A stretch of DNA of 64,000 bases from SVTX01 sp045538195 (GTDB lineage Bacteria > Bacillota > Clostridia > Oscillospirales > CAG-272): positions 1 through 64,000 of the forward strand of contig JAZSRA010000085.1 in NCBI GenBank assembly GCA_045538195.1, given 5' to 3'. Below the pieces are notes generated by a model. That model was given only the letters and a program-made list of their open reading frames with translations, did no database searches and was not told the DNA's origin. Of this stretch, positions 17,551 through 26,464 are shown in pieces. Every line of letters begins with the position of its first letter. Positions within the stretch are counted from its first letter, which is position 1. A program made the translations under genes and the position numbers.

Positions 17551-17780
17551 TTGATTTTCTCATAAAATCGTGGTAAAATGATAGTGCCAAACCAATTTAA
17601 TATATATTTTTTCGTGTAGTGGGATAACTATACCTTTTTTAGGGAAAAAATCACGTGATAGAATTTGATAAAATGCAGATTCTTTATTCACGTGATGTTT
17701 GTGTAGCATTATATTGAATTGGTTTGGCGACTATCGGAGTCTGCGTTTTTGTGCGATGGCTTCGGTCGTCGCACTTTTTA
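17551..17780 (+). ncRNA. Candidate structured non-coding RNA (6S-like shape)
   Basis: A promoter-like pair TTGATT (17551-17556), 17 bases, TAAAAT (17574-17579) is followed by a sequence whose two ends pair: 17585-17603 with 17710-17728, 19 pairs including one G-T. Inside are a 7-pair hairpin (GTGTAGT with ACTATAC) and a second stem built on TCACGTGA at 17651-17658 and 17688-17695. A GC-rich hairpin with T-run closes the unit at 17751-17780. A long end-closing stem, an asymmetric internal bubble and an inner stem are the general shape of 6S RNA, but the sequence was not compared with that family. A miniature transposable element is the main alternative. Confidence 0.42.
17751..17780 (+). terminator. 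Terminator hairpin with TTCG loop
   Basis: GTGCGATGGC, TTCG, GTCGTCGCAC then TTTTTATTT. A strong intrinsic terminator, with no open reading frame before it, which supports a non-coding transcript ending here. Confidence 0.78.
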
Positions 17781-17836
17781 TTTGGAAAATGCATTTGTTA
17801 GAAATTTTTAAATTTTGATTTATCTATGAGTTTTAT

Positions 17837-18302
17837 GTTCATTTCTTGTCACCAGCGACAAGAAACGAACCAAAGAAACGCCGCACGGGAGGATAGGGGC
17901 GGGTCTTACGAATAAAAAAGCAGCAAGCCGCATTTTTATTCGCCTCGACAGCCCCTCCCCCGTGTCCCCCAACCCCAATGGGTTGATGAGGTGGAATAAA
18001 GATTATAGCTATATTAAACTTTTAATTTTAATGAGGCTTTCCCTTCGGGAAAGGTCGCTTCGCGACAAAGCTTTAAGCTTTAATAAGATCACTGCTACAG
18101 CTCGAAATTTAAAGAAGGATTTCACCTCTATAAATCAATAAACTATTTTCGTCGGCTCTGCCGACAGGAGAGGGGATACTTCCGGGGAGAGGATGTTGAA
18201 ACGGGCAAAAATGCGGCTTGCTGCTTTTTTGTCCGTGAGACCCTCTCCACTTAAGCGGCGTTTCTTTTGTAACTTTTCTTGTCGCTGATGACAAGAAAAG
18301 TT
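17837..18302. repeat. Compound hairpin repeat, copy A (two-armed)
   Basis: A non-coding block of about 465 bases. The left arm has a TTTCTTGTC/GACAAGAAA hairpin, the words CGAACCAAAGAAACGCCGC, GGGTCTTACG and a hairpin at 17909-17942. The right arm repeats the same words in reverse orientation: hairpin 18202-18235, GTGAGACCC, GCGGCGTTTCTTT and CTTTTCTTGTC near 18286. Between the arms are CTTTCCCTTCGGGAAAG and GTCGGC-TCT-GCCGAC hairpins, also found in copy B. No coding potential with a ribosome site is seen. Confidence 0.85.
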
Positions 18303-18357
18303 AGTATAAAACCAACAGATAAATTGCAATTTATCAATATATTTTAAGGAGCAAAAA

Positions 18358-18693
18358 ATGAAATTAGCAATAATCGGTTCCCGTGGGCTTCATGTTGATA
18401 ATTTAGAAAAATATCTTCCCGAAAACGTAAGTGAGATCGTCTCGGGCGGCGCAAAGGGAATTGATAGCGATGCGGAGTCATACGCAAACGCAAACAGCAT
18501 TAAGCTGACAGTCTTTCTGCCCGACTATAACCGATATAAAAGAGGCGCACCTATCGTTCGCAATAATCAGATAGTCGACTACGCCGACGAGGTGCTGGCG
18601 TTTTGGGACGGGGCGTCAAGAGGAACCTTGAGCGTTATAGAATACTGCAAAAAGCAATGCAAAAAGGTGACGGTGATTACGAAAAACGCTTAA
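18358..18693 (+). CDS. SLOG-family nucleotide-binding protein (DUF2493-like)
   Basis: 111 residues. The sequence starts IIGSRGL and contains VSGGAKGIDSDAESYA, the glycine loop of SLOG/DprA-like Rossmann folds, followed by VLAFWDGASRGTLSVIEY, a typical DUF2493 ending. TTAAGGAG precedes the ATG. Proteins of this fold bind nucleotides or modified nucleotides; the role of short stand-alone members is not established. It stands between repeat copy A and prfC. Confidence 0.82.
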   Translation: MKLAIIGSRGLHVDNLEKYLPENVSEIVSGGAKGIDSDAESYANANSIKLTVFLPDYNRYKRGAPIVRNNQIVDYADEVLAFWDGASRGTLSVIEYCKKQCKKVTVITKNA

Positions 18694-18798
18694 TCACAGC
18701 AAAAAATGCTTAAAAGCTATTGCAAAAACTCCTTTTTTATAGTATAATTACTGTAATTGGGCAAAAATCAGAATAAATATATAATTTTGGAGTAAACA

Positions 18799-20391
18799 GT
18801 GGCAGATTTAAGACAAGAGATAAACAGACGACGTACATTTGCAATAATTTCGCACCCCGACGCAGGTAAAACTACGCTGACCGAGAAGTTTTTGCTTTAC
18901 GGAGGCGCAATACAGACCGCAGGCTCGGTCAAGGGAAAGCAGACAGATAAGCACGCGGTCTCCGATTGGATGGAGCTTGAAAAGCAAAGAGGTATTTCGG
19001 TAACCTCCTCGGTCATGCAGTTTGAATACGAGGGATATTGTATCAATATCCTCGACACCCCTGGACATCAGGACTTCTCCGAGGATACCTATAGAACTCT
19101 TATGGCGGCTGACTCGGCGGTAATGGTCATCGACGCCGCAAAGGGCATCGAGCCTCAGACCAGAAAGCTCTTTCGCGTCTGCGCGGCGAGAAATATCCCG
19201 ATATTCACCTTTATAAACAAGCTTGACCGCGAGGCACGCGATCCTTTCGATCTCCTTGATGAGCTTGAGACCGAGTTCGGTATAGGCACTTACCCTATGA
19301 ACTGGCCTATCTCCTGCGGACAGACTTTCAAGGGCGTTTACGACCGCGAGAAGAAGTGTATTCTTACCTTCTCAACCTCTCACGGCGGCAGAGAAAAGCT
19401 CCGCGCCATCGAATGTGATATAACCGATCGCGAAAAGCTTGACGAGACCATCGGAACAGACCTTGCCGACACTCTTTGTGAGCAGGTAGATCTGCTTGAC
19501 GGCGCGGGCAACGATTTTGACATTGAGCAGGTTCGCTCGGGTAAGCTTTCTCCCGTTTTCTTCGGCTCGGCGCTTAACAATTTCGGTATCGAGCCTTTCC
19601 TTGAAAGCTTCCTTAAAATGACCACAGCTCCCCTCGTCAGACAGACGATATCGGGAGAGGTCGATCCCTTCGACGAGCATTTTTCCGCATTCGTGTTCAA
19701 GATTCAGGCTAACATGAACAAGGCACACCGCGACAGAATCGCGTTTATGCGTATCTGCTCGGGCAGATTCCAAAAGGGCAAGGAGTACCTTCATGTCCGT
19801 CCCGGTAAAATGATAAAGCTCTCCCAGCCCCAGCAGATGATGGCACAGGAGAGAGAGGTCGTTGAAGAAGCTTTTGCAGGCGATATTATCGGTGTTTTTG
19901 ACCCCGGTATCTTCTCGATCGGCGACACTATCTGCGAGCCGCCGCTTAAGGTGCAGTTCAAGGGTATTCCCACCTTTGCTCCCGAGCATTTCGCGGTCAT
20001 TGAGCAGATAGATTCGATGAAGCGTAAGCAGTTCCAGAAGGGAATGGAGCAGATAGCCGAGGAGGGTGCTATTCAGATATTCTTCCTGCCCGACAGCGGT
20101 ATGGAGCGAGTTATCGTCGGAGTTGTCGGTCTGCTTCAGTTCGACGTTCTGAAATTCAGAATGCAGAGCGAATACGGCGTTGGGTATTCGAGAATGGATC
20201 TCCCCCACGACCAGATCAGGTATATCGAAAAATGTCCCTGCGACCCCAAAAACCTTACCCTTTCGGGCGACACACGCCGCGTGGTCGATGTCAGAGGCAA
20301 CAGCCTTTTGATCTTCCCCGGTACGTGGGCGGTCAACTGGGCGCTGGAGAACAACGAGGGACTTGAATTGTCCGAATTTAACAGATGGTAA
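18799..20391 (+). CDS. prfC: Peptide chain release factor 3
   Basis: 530 residues, GTG start with TTGGAG upstream. RF3 is a GTPase that removes RF1/RF2 from the ribosome after termination. The G domain is clear: G1 SHPDAGKTT (residues 18-26), switch region KQRGISVTSSV, G3 DTPGHQDF, and G4 FINKLDRE. Domain II and the RF3 C-terminal domain follow to the end. It ends at a strong bidirectional terminator against convergent niaR. Confidence 0.96.
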   Translation: MADLRQEINRRRTFAIISHPDAGKTTLTEKFLLYGGAIQTAGSVKGKQTDKHAVSDWMELEKQRGISVTSSVMQFEYEGYCINILDTPGHQDFSEDTYRTLMAADSAVMVIDAAKGIEPQTRKLFRVCAARNIPIFTFINKLDREARDPFDLLDELETEFGIGTYPMNWPISCGQTFKGVYDREKKCILTFSTSHGGREKLRAIECDITDREKLDETIGTDLADTLCEQVDLLDGAGNDFDIEQVRSGKLSPVFFGSALNNFGIEPFLESFLKMTTAPLVRQTISGEVDPFDEHFSAFVFKIQANMNKAHRDRIAFMRICSGRFQKGKEYLHVRPGKMIKLSQPQQMMAQEREVVEEAFAGDIIGVFDPGIFSIGDTICEPPLKVQFKGIPTFAPEHFAVIEQIDSMKRKQFQKGMEQIAEEGAIQIFFLPDSGMERVIVGVVGLLQFDVLKFRMQSEYGVGYSRMDLPHDQIRYIEKCPCDPKNLTLSGDTRRVVDVRGNSLLIFPGTWAVNWALENNEGLELSEFNRW

Positions 20392-20401
20392 AAATAAAAA
20401 A

Positions 20402-20452
20402 CAACGGCGTTGCCGACTTCCTTATGAGAAGCCTCACAACGCCGTTGCTTTT
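20402..20452. terminator. Bidirectional terminator between prfC and niaR
   Basis: CAACGGCGTTG at 20402-20412 pairs with CAACGCCGTTG at 20437-20447, followed by CTTTTTG on the + side and A-rich bases on the other. Confidence 0.85.
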
Positions 20453-20464
20453 TGAGTTTTTATA

Positions 20465-20977
20465 TCAATCCTGAACCAAAATGTCGAGTTCCTTGAGCTT
20501 TGCACAAATGCGGTTGAAGGTCTCCTCGTCCTTCACGCCGATGGTGTGAACGTGTACGCCGCCTGTCAGGTCGGAAAGCTGAGCCGCACCCGTGTTGCTG
20601 ACCTCGCGAACGAATTCGTCTGCATCAAATCTTGAACAAATAGACATATCCGCTGAAATAACGCCGTAGATAGAATGCTCTACCTGAACGTCAAGCACCT
20701 TGCCGCCGTTGTCTACGATAGCGTAAAACTCGTCTATCACTCCCTCCTTGGAGTGCTTGCAAACGATCTTCTTTCTGATCTCGCCCGACGCTCTGTCAAG
20801 AACGTATCCTCTGTGTTCGGCGCGGATGTTATTACCTGCCGCACGCAGAAGCGCGATGTCAGCGACGATGATCTGTCTTGTGACGCCGTTCATCTCTGCC
20901 AGCTTGGTCGCGTTAATAGGTCCTGTCGCTTCATTCAGCTCTGCTAAAATATTCTGTCTTCTTGTTGCACCTGTCAT
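20465..20977 (-). CDS. niaR: NiaR-type transcriptional repressor (HTH plus 3H domain)
   Basis: About 170 residues. The N-terminal winged helix (RRQNILAELNEATGPINATKLAEMNGVTRQIIVADIALLR) is followed by the 3H domain with its conserved histidines in CKHSKEG, QVEHSIYG and GGVHVHTIG, which bind metal and niacin in characterised NiaR proteins. NiaR represses niacin uptake and NAD synthesis genes when niacin is present. The ATG at 20977 is preferred to the GTG at 20986 because GAGGTGG then has good spacing. No target gene is nearby; it probably acts in trans and on itself. Confidence 0.9.
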   Translation of the reverse strand: MTGATRRQNILAELNEATGPINATKLAEMNGVTRQIIVADIALLRAAGNNIRAEHRGYVLDRASGEIRKKIVCKHSKEGVIDEFYAIVDNGGKVLDVQVEHSIYGVISADMSICSRFDADEFVREVSNTGAAQLSDLTGGVHVHTIGVKDEETFNRICAKLKELDILVQD

Positions 20978-21123
20978 TTCGTCCACCTCGGAAAAAGTAT
21001 TTACTATAACAGTATATCACGGTTTCCCTTATAAATCAATAGGTATTTTTGATTTTTTGGTGATTTTTTGGGGAATTTTGTAAACATATGAGTATATTGC
21101 CGTAAGGACAAATAATAATACAA

Positions 21124-21162
21124 CAAAACACGGGAAAGATATAAAATCTCTCCCGTGTTTTG
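21124..21162 (-). terminator. Terminator of the rhodopsin-transducer-like gene
   Basis: CAAAACACGGGA pairs with TCCCGTGTTTTG, 12 perfect pairs, placed just beyond the stop of the minus-strand gene and before the niaR promoter region. Confidence 0.7.
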
Positions 21163-21171
21163 TTATGGATA

Positions 21172-21528
21172 TCAGTATGCAATAGTGGTCATAAGCGCGT
21201 ATTCGGGCTGGGATACGTCGAGACGGGAAGCCTGAACTACTACGGGCTGGTCGCTTTCGACCAAGACAGCGTAGGGGGTGTTCTTGGGGATCTTTCTGCC
21301 GTCGTCGGTAATTACCTTGTCAAGACGAATGTGATTGGTGCGCTCGTGCTTGCAGACCGCGTGGATTCCGCGCATAGGCTCGTCGTTTTCAAAGTAAAGG
21401 GTGATGTTGATGTTGGCGTCCTTGCCCGAGAGGTTGAGAACGCAGACAGCCTCGTGGCTGACCAGATCTCCCTTTTCGGTGTCGCTCATAAATCCGTCGG
21501 CTATAAGCCATACATTTTTTCCGTACAT
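21172..21528 (-). CDS. Sensory rhodopsin transducer (ASRT) family protein
   Basis: 118 residues. The sequence MYGKNVWLIADGFMSD, ending with QPVVVQASRLDVSQPEYALMTTIAY, resembles the Anabaena sensory rhodopsin transducer family, a small beta-sandwich tetramer. Many members occur in bacteria without rhodopsin and probably bind small ligands or DNA. AAAGGA lies upstream. There is no rhodopsin gene in the window, so a light-sensing role is not implied. Confidence 0.75.
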   Translation of the reverse strand: MYGKNVWLIADGFMSDTEKGDLVSHEAVCVLNLSGKDANINITLYFENDEPMRGIHAVCKHERTNHIRLDKVITDDGRKIPKNTPYAVLVESDQPVVVQASRLDVSQPEYALMTTIAY

Positions 21529-21629
21529 AATATTTATCCTTTCCTTGCCGCCGCTACGGTATATTGTTTAAAAACAGTATAGCATTTTTTAGGATAAATG
21601 TCAAGGCTTGGGGTTAAATTTGCCCCCAT

Positions 21630-22442
21630 TTATTTGGCGGTATCGGTACAGATTATTGAGGCCACAAAAAGACCGTAGTTCATTTCTTCAATAGTGATCT
21701 TGCTCCACTGAGCTGCCGTACCCTGATATTCTATGGTCTTTAAATTGTTACATTCGAAAAACGCCATAGGCGCTATTTTAATGATCGATGAGGGGATCGA
21801 GATGGTGGAAGCGCCGCTTGCCGACGGGTATGCCAAAAGACGGGTCATATCCGCAGTGAACAGAATACCTCCCACGTCGCAGAATGTCTTGTTATTCTTG
21901 TCGACCGACAGATATACAAGCTCAGGGCAGTCTGAAAAGGCCATGTCGCCTATATAAGAGATGGTGGAGGGAATCTCTACGGCGCGGATAAATTCGTTGC
22001 CGCAAAAAGCCTTTTCTTCAATGGACGTAACTACGTCTCCGTCGGGACTGCGGAGCGGTATCGTGATGTAGGAATCGGTTATGTTGCCAATGCCTGAAAC
22101 GGAGCAGGTGCCGTTGCCGTGGCTGACGTAATCAAGCGAGGGGGCAGGGACCTCCTCGGTCTCGAAGCTTTCGTTATCCACGGTGTCGGATTCTTCACCG
22201 CTTTCCGCCGTATCAGACGACTCCTCGGTGGGATCCTCGGTTACAAGTGAACTATCCGTATCGGATGCCGATCCCTGCGGTTCATCTGGGGAGAGGTGAG
22301 TGGGAAGCTCGAGGGTGCTTGATTCGGTATCGCTGCCCGCGGGTTCTTTCGCCGTAAGGTTGGCGCAGGCGGCAAACGATGCGGTGAGCAGCAACGAAGC
22401 GACCGCTATTGCCGCCAGAATAATGATTATTTTTCTTTTCAT
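21630..22442 (-). CDS. BspA-type leucine-rich-repeat lipoprotein
   Basis: About 270 residues from the ATG at 22442, where AAGGAAGG lies upstream and the protein opens with basic MKRK, a hydrophobic segment and the lipobox FAAC. A Ser/Glu/Asp/Thr-rich linker runs from about residue 30 to 110. The C-terminal part has LRR_5 repeats of the form IEEKAFCGNEF, YIGDMAFSDCPELVYLSV, IAPMAFFECNNLKTIEY. These are surface proteins of gut bacteria, thought to mediate adhesion or binding. The upstream in-frame start at 22496 would hide the signal peptide. Confidence 0.85.
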   Translation of the reverse strand: MKRKIIIILAAIAVASLLLTASFAACANLTAKEPAGSDTESSTLELPTHLSPDEPQGSASDTDSSLVTEDPTEESSDTAESGEESDTVDNESFETEEVPAPSLDYVSHGNGTCSVSGIGNITDSYITIPLRSPDGDVVTSIEEKAFCGNEFIRAVEIPSTISYIGDMAFSDCPELVYLSVDKNNKTFCDVGGILFTADMTRLLAYPSASGASTISIPSSIIKIAPMAFFECNNLKTIEYQGTAAQWSKITIEEMNYGLFVASIICTDTAK

Positions 22443-22542
22443 GTGCTTTTTCCTTCCTTTCTTGCTTTCGGCGTGTGCCGAGATTGGCGTCTGCAAGCTC
22501 TACCGAAATTATACCAAAGCCGCAAAAGCGATGTCAATTTAA

Positions 22543-22580
22543 ACCGTACGACCAAAAAAACGCTTTTGCGAGCGGTTTTT
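22543..22580. terminator. Hairpin between divergent genes
   Basis: CCAAAAAAACGCT, loop TTTGCG, AGCGGTTTTTTGG: a 13-position stem with one mismatch, ending in T-runs on both strands. It lies between the minus-strand lipoprotein and the plus-strand kinase gene, upstream of both, so its role is not clear. Confidence 0.45.
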
Positions 22581-22757
22581 TGGCTGCTTTTACTTGATCT
22601 TTCCTTGCGCGACACCCTTCGACGAAAAAAACTTATCGACAAAAAGGTCATAATTTCGGCAAATCAAAAACAAATTGTTGAAAAATAAACCTAATGTAGA
22701 TATTTAGGACAAGAAAACGAGCAGCTTTTTCTGAAAGATCCCTTTATCTGTAAGCTA

Positions 22758-22786
22758 TTGACAAATGTTTTGATAGATGGTATAAT
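22758..22786 (+). promoter_or_regulatory. Consensus promoter of the cytidylate-kinase-like gene
   Basis: TTGACA at 22758-22763, 17 bases, TATAAT at 22781-22786, with the start codon about 50 bases further on. Confidence 0.86.
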
Positions 22787-22834
22787 TATGCTATGCTTGA
22801 TTTGAACAAAAACGACTTTAGGAGGTGTTTCTTG

Positions 22835-23425
22835 ATGAAGAGCGTTATTACTATTAGCCGCGAGTACGGAAGCGGAGGCAGAGCTATCGGAAAGCTGGTG
22901 GCGGAAAAGCTTGGTTACAAATTTTACGACGCGGAGATAATTGACGAGGTGGTTGCATCCAGCGGCGTTGCCCGAGATATAGTTGAGAAGTATGACGAAT
23001 ACGCAACTCACAAGAATAGCTTTCTTTACGCGATCGCCATAAATGCAGGCGCTGACAGTCGCGCATCGGTTGCCAACCGTGTCCATATAGCTCAAAGCGA
23101 GGTCATCAAGCGTATAGCGGAGGAGGGAAGATGCGTCATAATCGGAAGAGGCGCCGATTACATTCTGCGAGACCGCGACGATTGTCTCAACGTCTTTATT
23201 CGCGCCGATATTAAATTTCGCGCCCGCCGTATTCTTGATATCTACGGTGACGACGGAAAAAAGGTTGAGTCAAAGATTGACGACAAGGACACAAGACGCA
23301 GAGTGTATTACCGCTCCTTTACCATGCGTGAGTGGGGAGTTGTTGAGAATTACAATATCGTGCTTGACAGCGGTGCTATCGGGATCGAAAAATGCGCGGA
23401 CATTATCTGCAGCATAGCTGAATAA
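22835..23425 (+). CDS. Cytidylate kinase-like protein
   Basis: 196 residues from ATG 22835, which has AGGAGGTG upstream. The opening ITISREYGSGGRAIGKLVAEKLG is the nucleotide-binding loop of the Cytidylate_kin2 family, and RCVIIGRGADYILRDRDD is the second conserved block. Members phosphorylate CMP or act on an unknown nucleotide; classical Cmk is usually encoded elsewhere beside rpsA-like genes. It is alone behind a consensus promoter and ends at a long bidirectional terminator. Confidence 0.85.
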   Translation: MKSVITISREYGSGGRAIGKLVAEKLGYKFYDAEIIDEVVASSGVARDIVEKYDEYATHKNSFLYAIAINAGADSRASVANRVHIAQSEVIKRIAEEGRCVIIGRGADYILRDRDDCLNVFIRADIKFRARRILDIYGDDGKKVESKIDDKDTRRRVYYRSFTMREWGVVENYNIVLDSGAIGIEKCADIICSIAE

Positions 23426-23431
23426 CAAATT

Positions 23432-23489
23432 AAACTTCCGTCAGAAATGAACAGCCCCACGTGCTTCATTTCTGACGGAAGTTTTTTAT
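23432..23489. terminator. 20-bp perfect bidirectional terminator
   Basis: Positions 23432-23451 are exactly complementary to 23465-23484, with a 13-base loop. T-runs occur on both sides. It separates the convergent kinase-like and AI-2E-family genes; the T-run overlaps the end of the minus-strand gene. Confidence 0.9.
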
Positions 23490-24616
23490 TCCTTTTCTTT
23501 ATGCTCTGCGGTGACTGTCGCTCTTGCCTTTTCGTCCGGGTATTCGTCACTTTTGAAAAAATTGCAGATCAGCAAAGCAATTACGGGTCCTATAAAGATG
23601 CCCCAGAAGCCGATAAATCTCACGCTTATATATATCGAGGCAAGGGTGGCGAGAGGGTGAAGTCCTAGGGTGTTGCCTACGATCTTGGGTTCTGCTACCT
23701 GTCTGATCACCGACACCGCTGCGTAAAGAATGAGGAGACCGATACCCATTTTGTAGTCGGAGGTGATCAGAGAGAAAAGCGCCCACGGCACGATCACCGT
23801 TCCCGTTCCGAGAATGGGTAGAATATCAACGATTGCAATAATTATGCTTAAGATAAAGGCGTAATTGACACCAAGTATCGAGAGACCCAGAAAGACCTCG
23901 CAAAAGGTCAGGAGCATTATAAGAAGATACGCCTTGAGATATCCTCGAAGCGTGCTTGATATCTTTTCTTTCACAAGGGGAAGCTTTACGCTCCATTTGT
24001 CAGGGAGGATAGACGAGAGCGCCATGGTGAGAGCGTCTCGGTCGGTGCAAAAGTAGAATGAAGAAATGACGAGTACCGCAAGGAAAAGGAAAAATTCGGG
24101 AACCTTAGCCAGGATGCCTACCGCCGCGGAGGGGAGAGCGCCGGTAAGTGACGACATAAGGGAATTGAGCGCGTCGGAGAGAAGTCGGTCGAGATCCAGC
24201 CCCAGCTTTTGTATCGCCTCGGATTCGGAGAGCTGGCTTAAAAATCCAAACCGCGAGCCTAACTTTCCAAGACGTTCTGTTATTGCCTCTATGGTCTTGC
24301 TTATTATTTCGGGGTCGGCAGACAGTCTGTCTATAAGATTACTCGCTTCGGTTATCAGGCGGTAGCCTGCCAGATAAGCCAAGGCAAGCAGGGCGGCGAA
24401 AAACAGAATGACCAGCACGGCAGACGTCAATTTTTTTGGCGTTTTCAGCTTTTTTGACAGCTTGTCGGAGATAGGCGCAATGATTGCGGCTATGGCGGCG
24501 GCAAGCAAAAAGGGAATGAACGCTCCTAAGGCGTACTTGAAGAAAAACCAGGAAAACAGCATTATTCCTGCCACTATAACCGTTATATTTGCGGCTTTTC
24601 TGTAATCGTTTTCCAT
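23486..24616 (-). CDS. AI-2E family membrane protein (YtvI-like)
   Basis: 376 residues with about seven or eight membrane segments. The central half has the family pattern of two short helices and the conserved GYLKAYLLIMLLTFCEVFLGLSILGV and DILPILGTGTVIVPWALF blocks. Despite the name, few members move AI-2; in spore formers YtvI is a sporulation protein and others act as sodium/proton antiporters. AGAGGTCG lies before the ATG. Alone between two terminators/promoters. Transport substrate unknown. Confidence 0.87.
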   Translation of the reverse strand: MENDYRKAANITVIVAGIMLFSWFFFKYALGAFIPFLLAAAIAAIIAPISDKLSKKLKTPKKLTSAVLVILFFAALLALAYLAGYRLITEASNLIDRLSADPEIISKTIEAITERLGKLGSRFGFLSQLSESEAIQKLGLDLDRLLSDALNSLMSSLTGALPSAAVGILAKVPEFFLFLAVLVISSFYFCTDRDALTMALSSILPDKWSVKLPLVKEKISSTLRGYLKAYLLIMLLTFCEVFLGLSILGVNYAFILSIIIAIVDILPILGTGTVIVPWALFSLITSDYKMGIGLLILYAAVSVIRQVAEPKIVGNTLGLHPLATLASIYISVRFIGFWGIFIGPVIALLICNFFKSDEYPDEKARATVTAEHKEKE

Positions 24617-24725
24617 GATCGACCTCTTTTCTTTCGTTGTCCGCGTCCGTGGCGAGCTTTGAGCCTTATATACTTTAAGATTATGACCGACGGGAACGAA
24701 TTATCTCTTTGTTATTATTTTATTC

Positions 24726-24754
24726 TTGACAAGTTTATCGACAAATGATACAAT
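24726..24754 (+). promoter_or_regulatory. Promoter of the cyclophilin gene
   Basis: TTGACA at 24726-24731, 17 bases, TACAAT at 24749-24754. Confidence 0.83.
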
Positions 24755-24787
24755 AGTTAATATAAATTTGAAAGGCGGATATTGATC

Positions 24788-25504
24788 TTGAAAAAAACAG
24801 GAAAAATTATTATGGCGGCAATACTTGCTTGCGTTGCGGCATTATGTCTCTTTTCTTGCAGCTTGGAGTCTGAAAAGATCTCCTGTGATACGTCTGCAAC
24901 AGGCAAGGGAACAAATATAAATATGAAAGAGGTGGAGTTGCTGATCGACTCAATGAGTGCCGAAGATTTTGAGGCGTATGATGGAGAAAGCGATTTCGTG
25001 CTTATAAAGGTCAAGGACTACGGTGATATCGTTCTGGTTCTAAGAGACGACGTAGCTCCAGGGACAGTCAAGAACTTTAAAAAGCTTGTCTCAAGCGGCT
25101 TTTACAACGGAACGGTTTTCCATCGAGTAATGGAGGATTTTATGATCCAGGGCGGCGGATTTGTTTCAAAGGAAGGCTCTCTGTTTCAGAAATCGGCAGA
25201 CACTATAAAGGGTGAATTTACGTTTAACGGTCACGTTAACAATCTTCGTCATTTCCGCGGAGTTGTTTCTATGGCGAGAGTAGGCGGAATGAATAATTCG
25301 GCATCGTCTCAATTCTTTATCGTTCATCAAACTAATATGAAAACCTTGAAGCTTGACGGTGACTACGCTACCTTTGGATACGTGCTTGCGGGAATGGACG
25401 TAGTGGACGCGATCGCCGCCTGCAAGGTATCGGGAGATGCAAGTTCTCCCCGTCCCGTGGTTGACGTTGTCGTGGAATCGGTCTCGTTTGTTAAGCTGAA
25501 ATGA
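24788..25504 (+). CDS. Cyclophilin-type peptidyl-prolyl isomerase lipoprotein
   Basis: About 238 residues. The start is a TTG: AAGGCGG at 24772-24778 gives nine-base spacing to the TTG at 24788, while the TTG at 24782 is too close. The protein begins with a lipoprotein signal (KKTGKIIMAAIL, lipobox LFSC). The cyclophilin domain shows VKNFKKLVSSGFYNGTVFHRV, FMIQGGGF and FRGVVSMARVGGMNNSASSQFFI, the catalytic and ligand blocks. It folds secreted proteins at the outer membrane face. Its stop overlaps the next gene start. Confidence 0.9.
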   Translation: MKKTGKIIMAAILACVAALCLFSCSLESEKISCDTSATGKGTNINMKEVELLIDSMSAEDFEAYDGESDFVLIKVKDYGDIVLVLRDDVAPGTVKNFKKLVSSGFYNGTVFHRVMEDFMIQGGGFVSKEGSLFQKSADTIKGEFTFNGHVNNLRHFRGVVSMARVGGMNNSASSQFFIVHQTNMKTLKLDGDYATFGYVLAGMDVVDAIAACKVSGDASSPRPVVDVVVESVSFVKLK

Positions 25505-26421
25505 TGAAAAGGTCTTTGATCAAAGAGGATTTGGCACCGCTTTTCCCAAGACTTCCCGACAGAATCAACAAGGGAGATATGGGCAAGGTGCTTATAGTCT
25601 GCGGCTCTTACGATCCTTGCGGCGCTTCCATGTGCGGCGCGGCGTATTTTTCAGCGTGCGCGGCATATAAGACAGGCGCGGGGATAGTTGAGATATTTAC
25701 CCCAAGAGAGAATTACGCTGCGCTTGCGTATTTGATGCCCGAAGCTGTGTTTTCCCTTTACGGATATGACGAAAGCTATGAGACGGTGATGTCAAGACTT
25801 GCTCTTTCCGTCAAAAAAAGCGATGCAGTTGTGCTTGGCTGCGGACTTGGAAAAAGCGAGACGTCGAGGGCGATCGTCGAAACGGTTTTGAAAAGCGTTT
25901 CCTGTCCTTTGCTGATAGATGCCGACGGCTTGAATATCCTTTCGGAGGACGATGGTCTTTGGGAGCTTTTATCCGCGGAGCAGAGAAGCATAACGGTCAT
26001 AACTCCGCATCCTGGTGAGATGTCGAGGCTTTCGGGCAGAACCATAGCTGAGATCCTTTCGGACACCGAGGGAGTAGCGCGGACGTTTGCCAAAGAAAAG
26101 GGAATAGTCTGCCTTTTAAAGGATCATAACACGGTAGTTAGTGACGGCGAGACGTCGTATATAAATCAAAGCGGCAACGCGGGCATGGCTACGGCAGGAA
26201 TGGGAGACATTCTTGCGGGCATTATCGGAGCTTTGCTGGCAAGAGCCGAGATTTGCGGCGGTGTCGGCGAAAAAAGCGAGATATTGTTCCGCGCGGCGGC
26301 GGGAGCCTACCTTCACGGACTTGCCGGAGATCTTGCGGTGCGCGGTATAGGACAGTATTCACTGGTCGCAAGTGACCTTTTGGCAGAAATACCATCTACG
26401 ATCCTTGATATTTTTGGATAA
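25501..26421 (+). CDS. nnrD: ADP-dependent NAD(P)H-hydrate dehydratase
   Basis: 306 residues. It repairs hydrated NAD(P)H. Only the dehydratase half (carbohydrate-kinase-like fold) is present; the NnrE epimerase half found fused in many bacteria is missing. GNAGMATAGMGDILAGIIGALLA corresponds to the family G(S/T)GDVLAG motif, with Met for Ser, and LLIDADGLNIL and TPHPGEMSRL are conserved blocks. The ATG at 25501 overlaps the preceding stop; an ATG at 25504 is equally possible. Confidence 0.92.
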   Translation: MMKRSLIKEDLAPLFPRLPDRINKGDMGKVLIVCGSYDPCGASMCGAAYFSACAAYKTGAGIVEIFTPRENYAALAYLMPEAVFSLYGYDESYETVMSRLALSVKKSDAVVLGCGLGKSETSRAIVETVLKSVSCPLLIDADGLNILSEDDGLWELLSAEQRSITVITPHPGEMSRLSGRTIAEILSDTEGVARTFAKEKGIVCLLKDHNTVVSDGETSYINQSGNAGMATAGMGDILAGIIGALLARAEICGGVGEKSEILFRAAAGAYLHGLAGDLAVRGIGQYSLVASDLLAEIPSTILDIFG

Positions 26422-26464
26422 ATATAACAAAAATCAAAAAAAATAAAAAAATTTGAAAAAAGTA

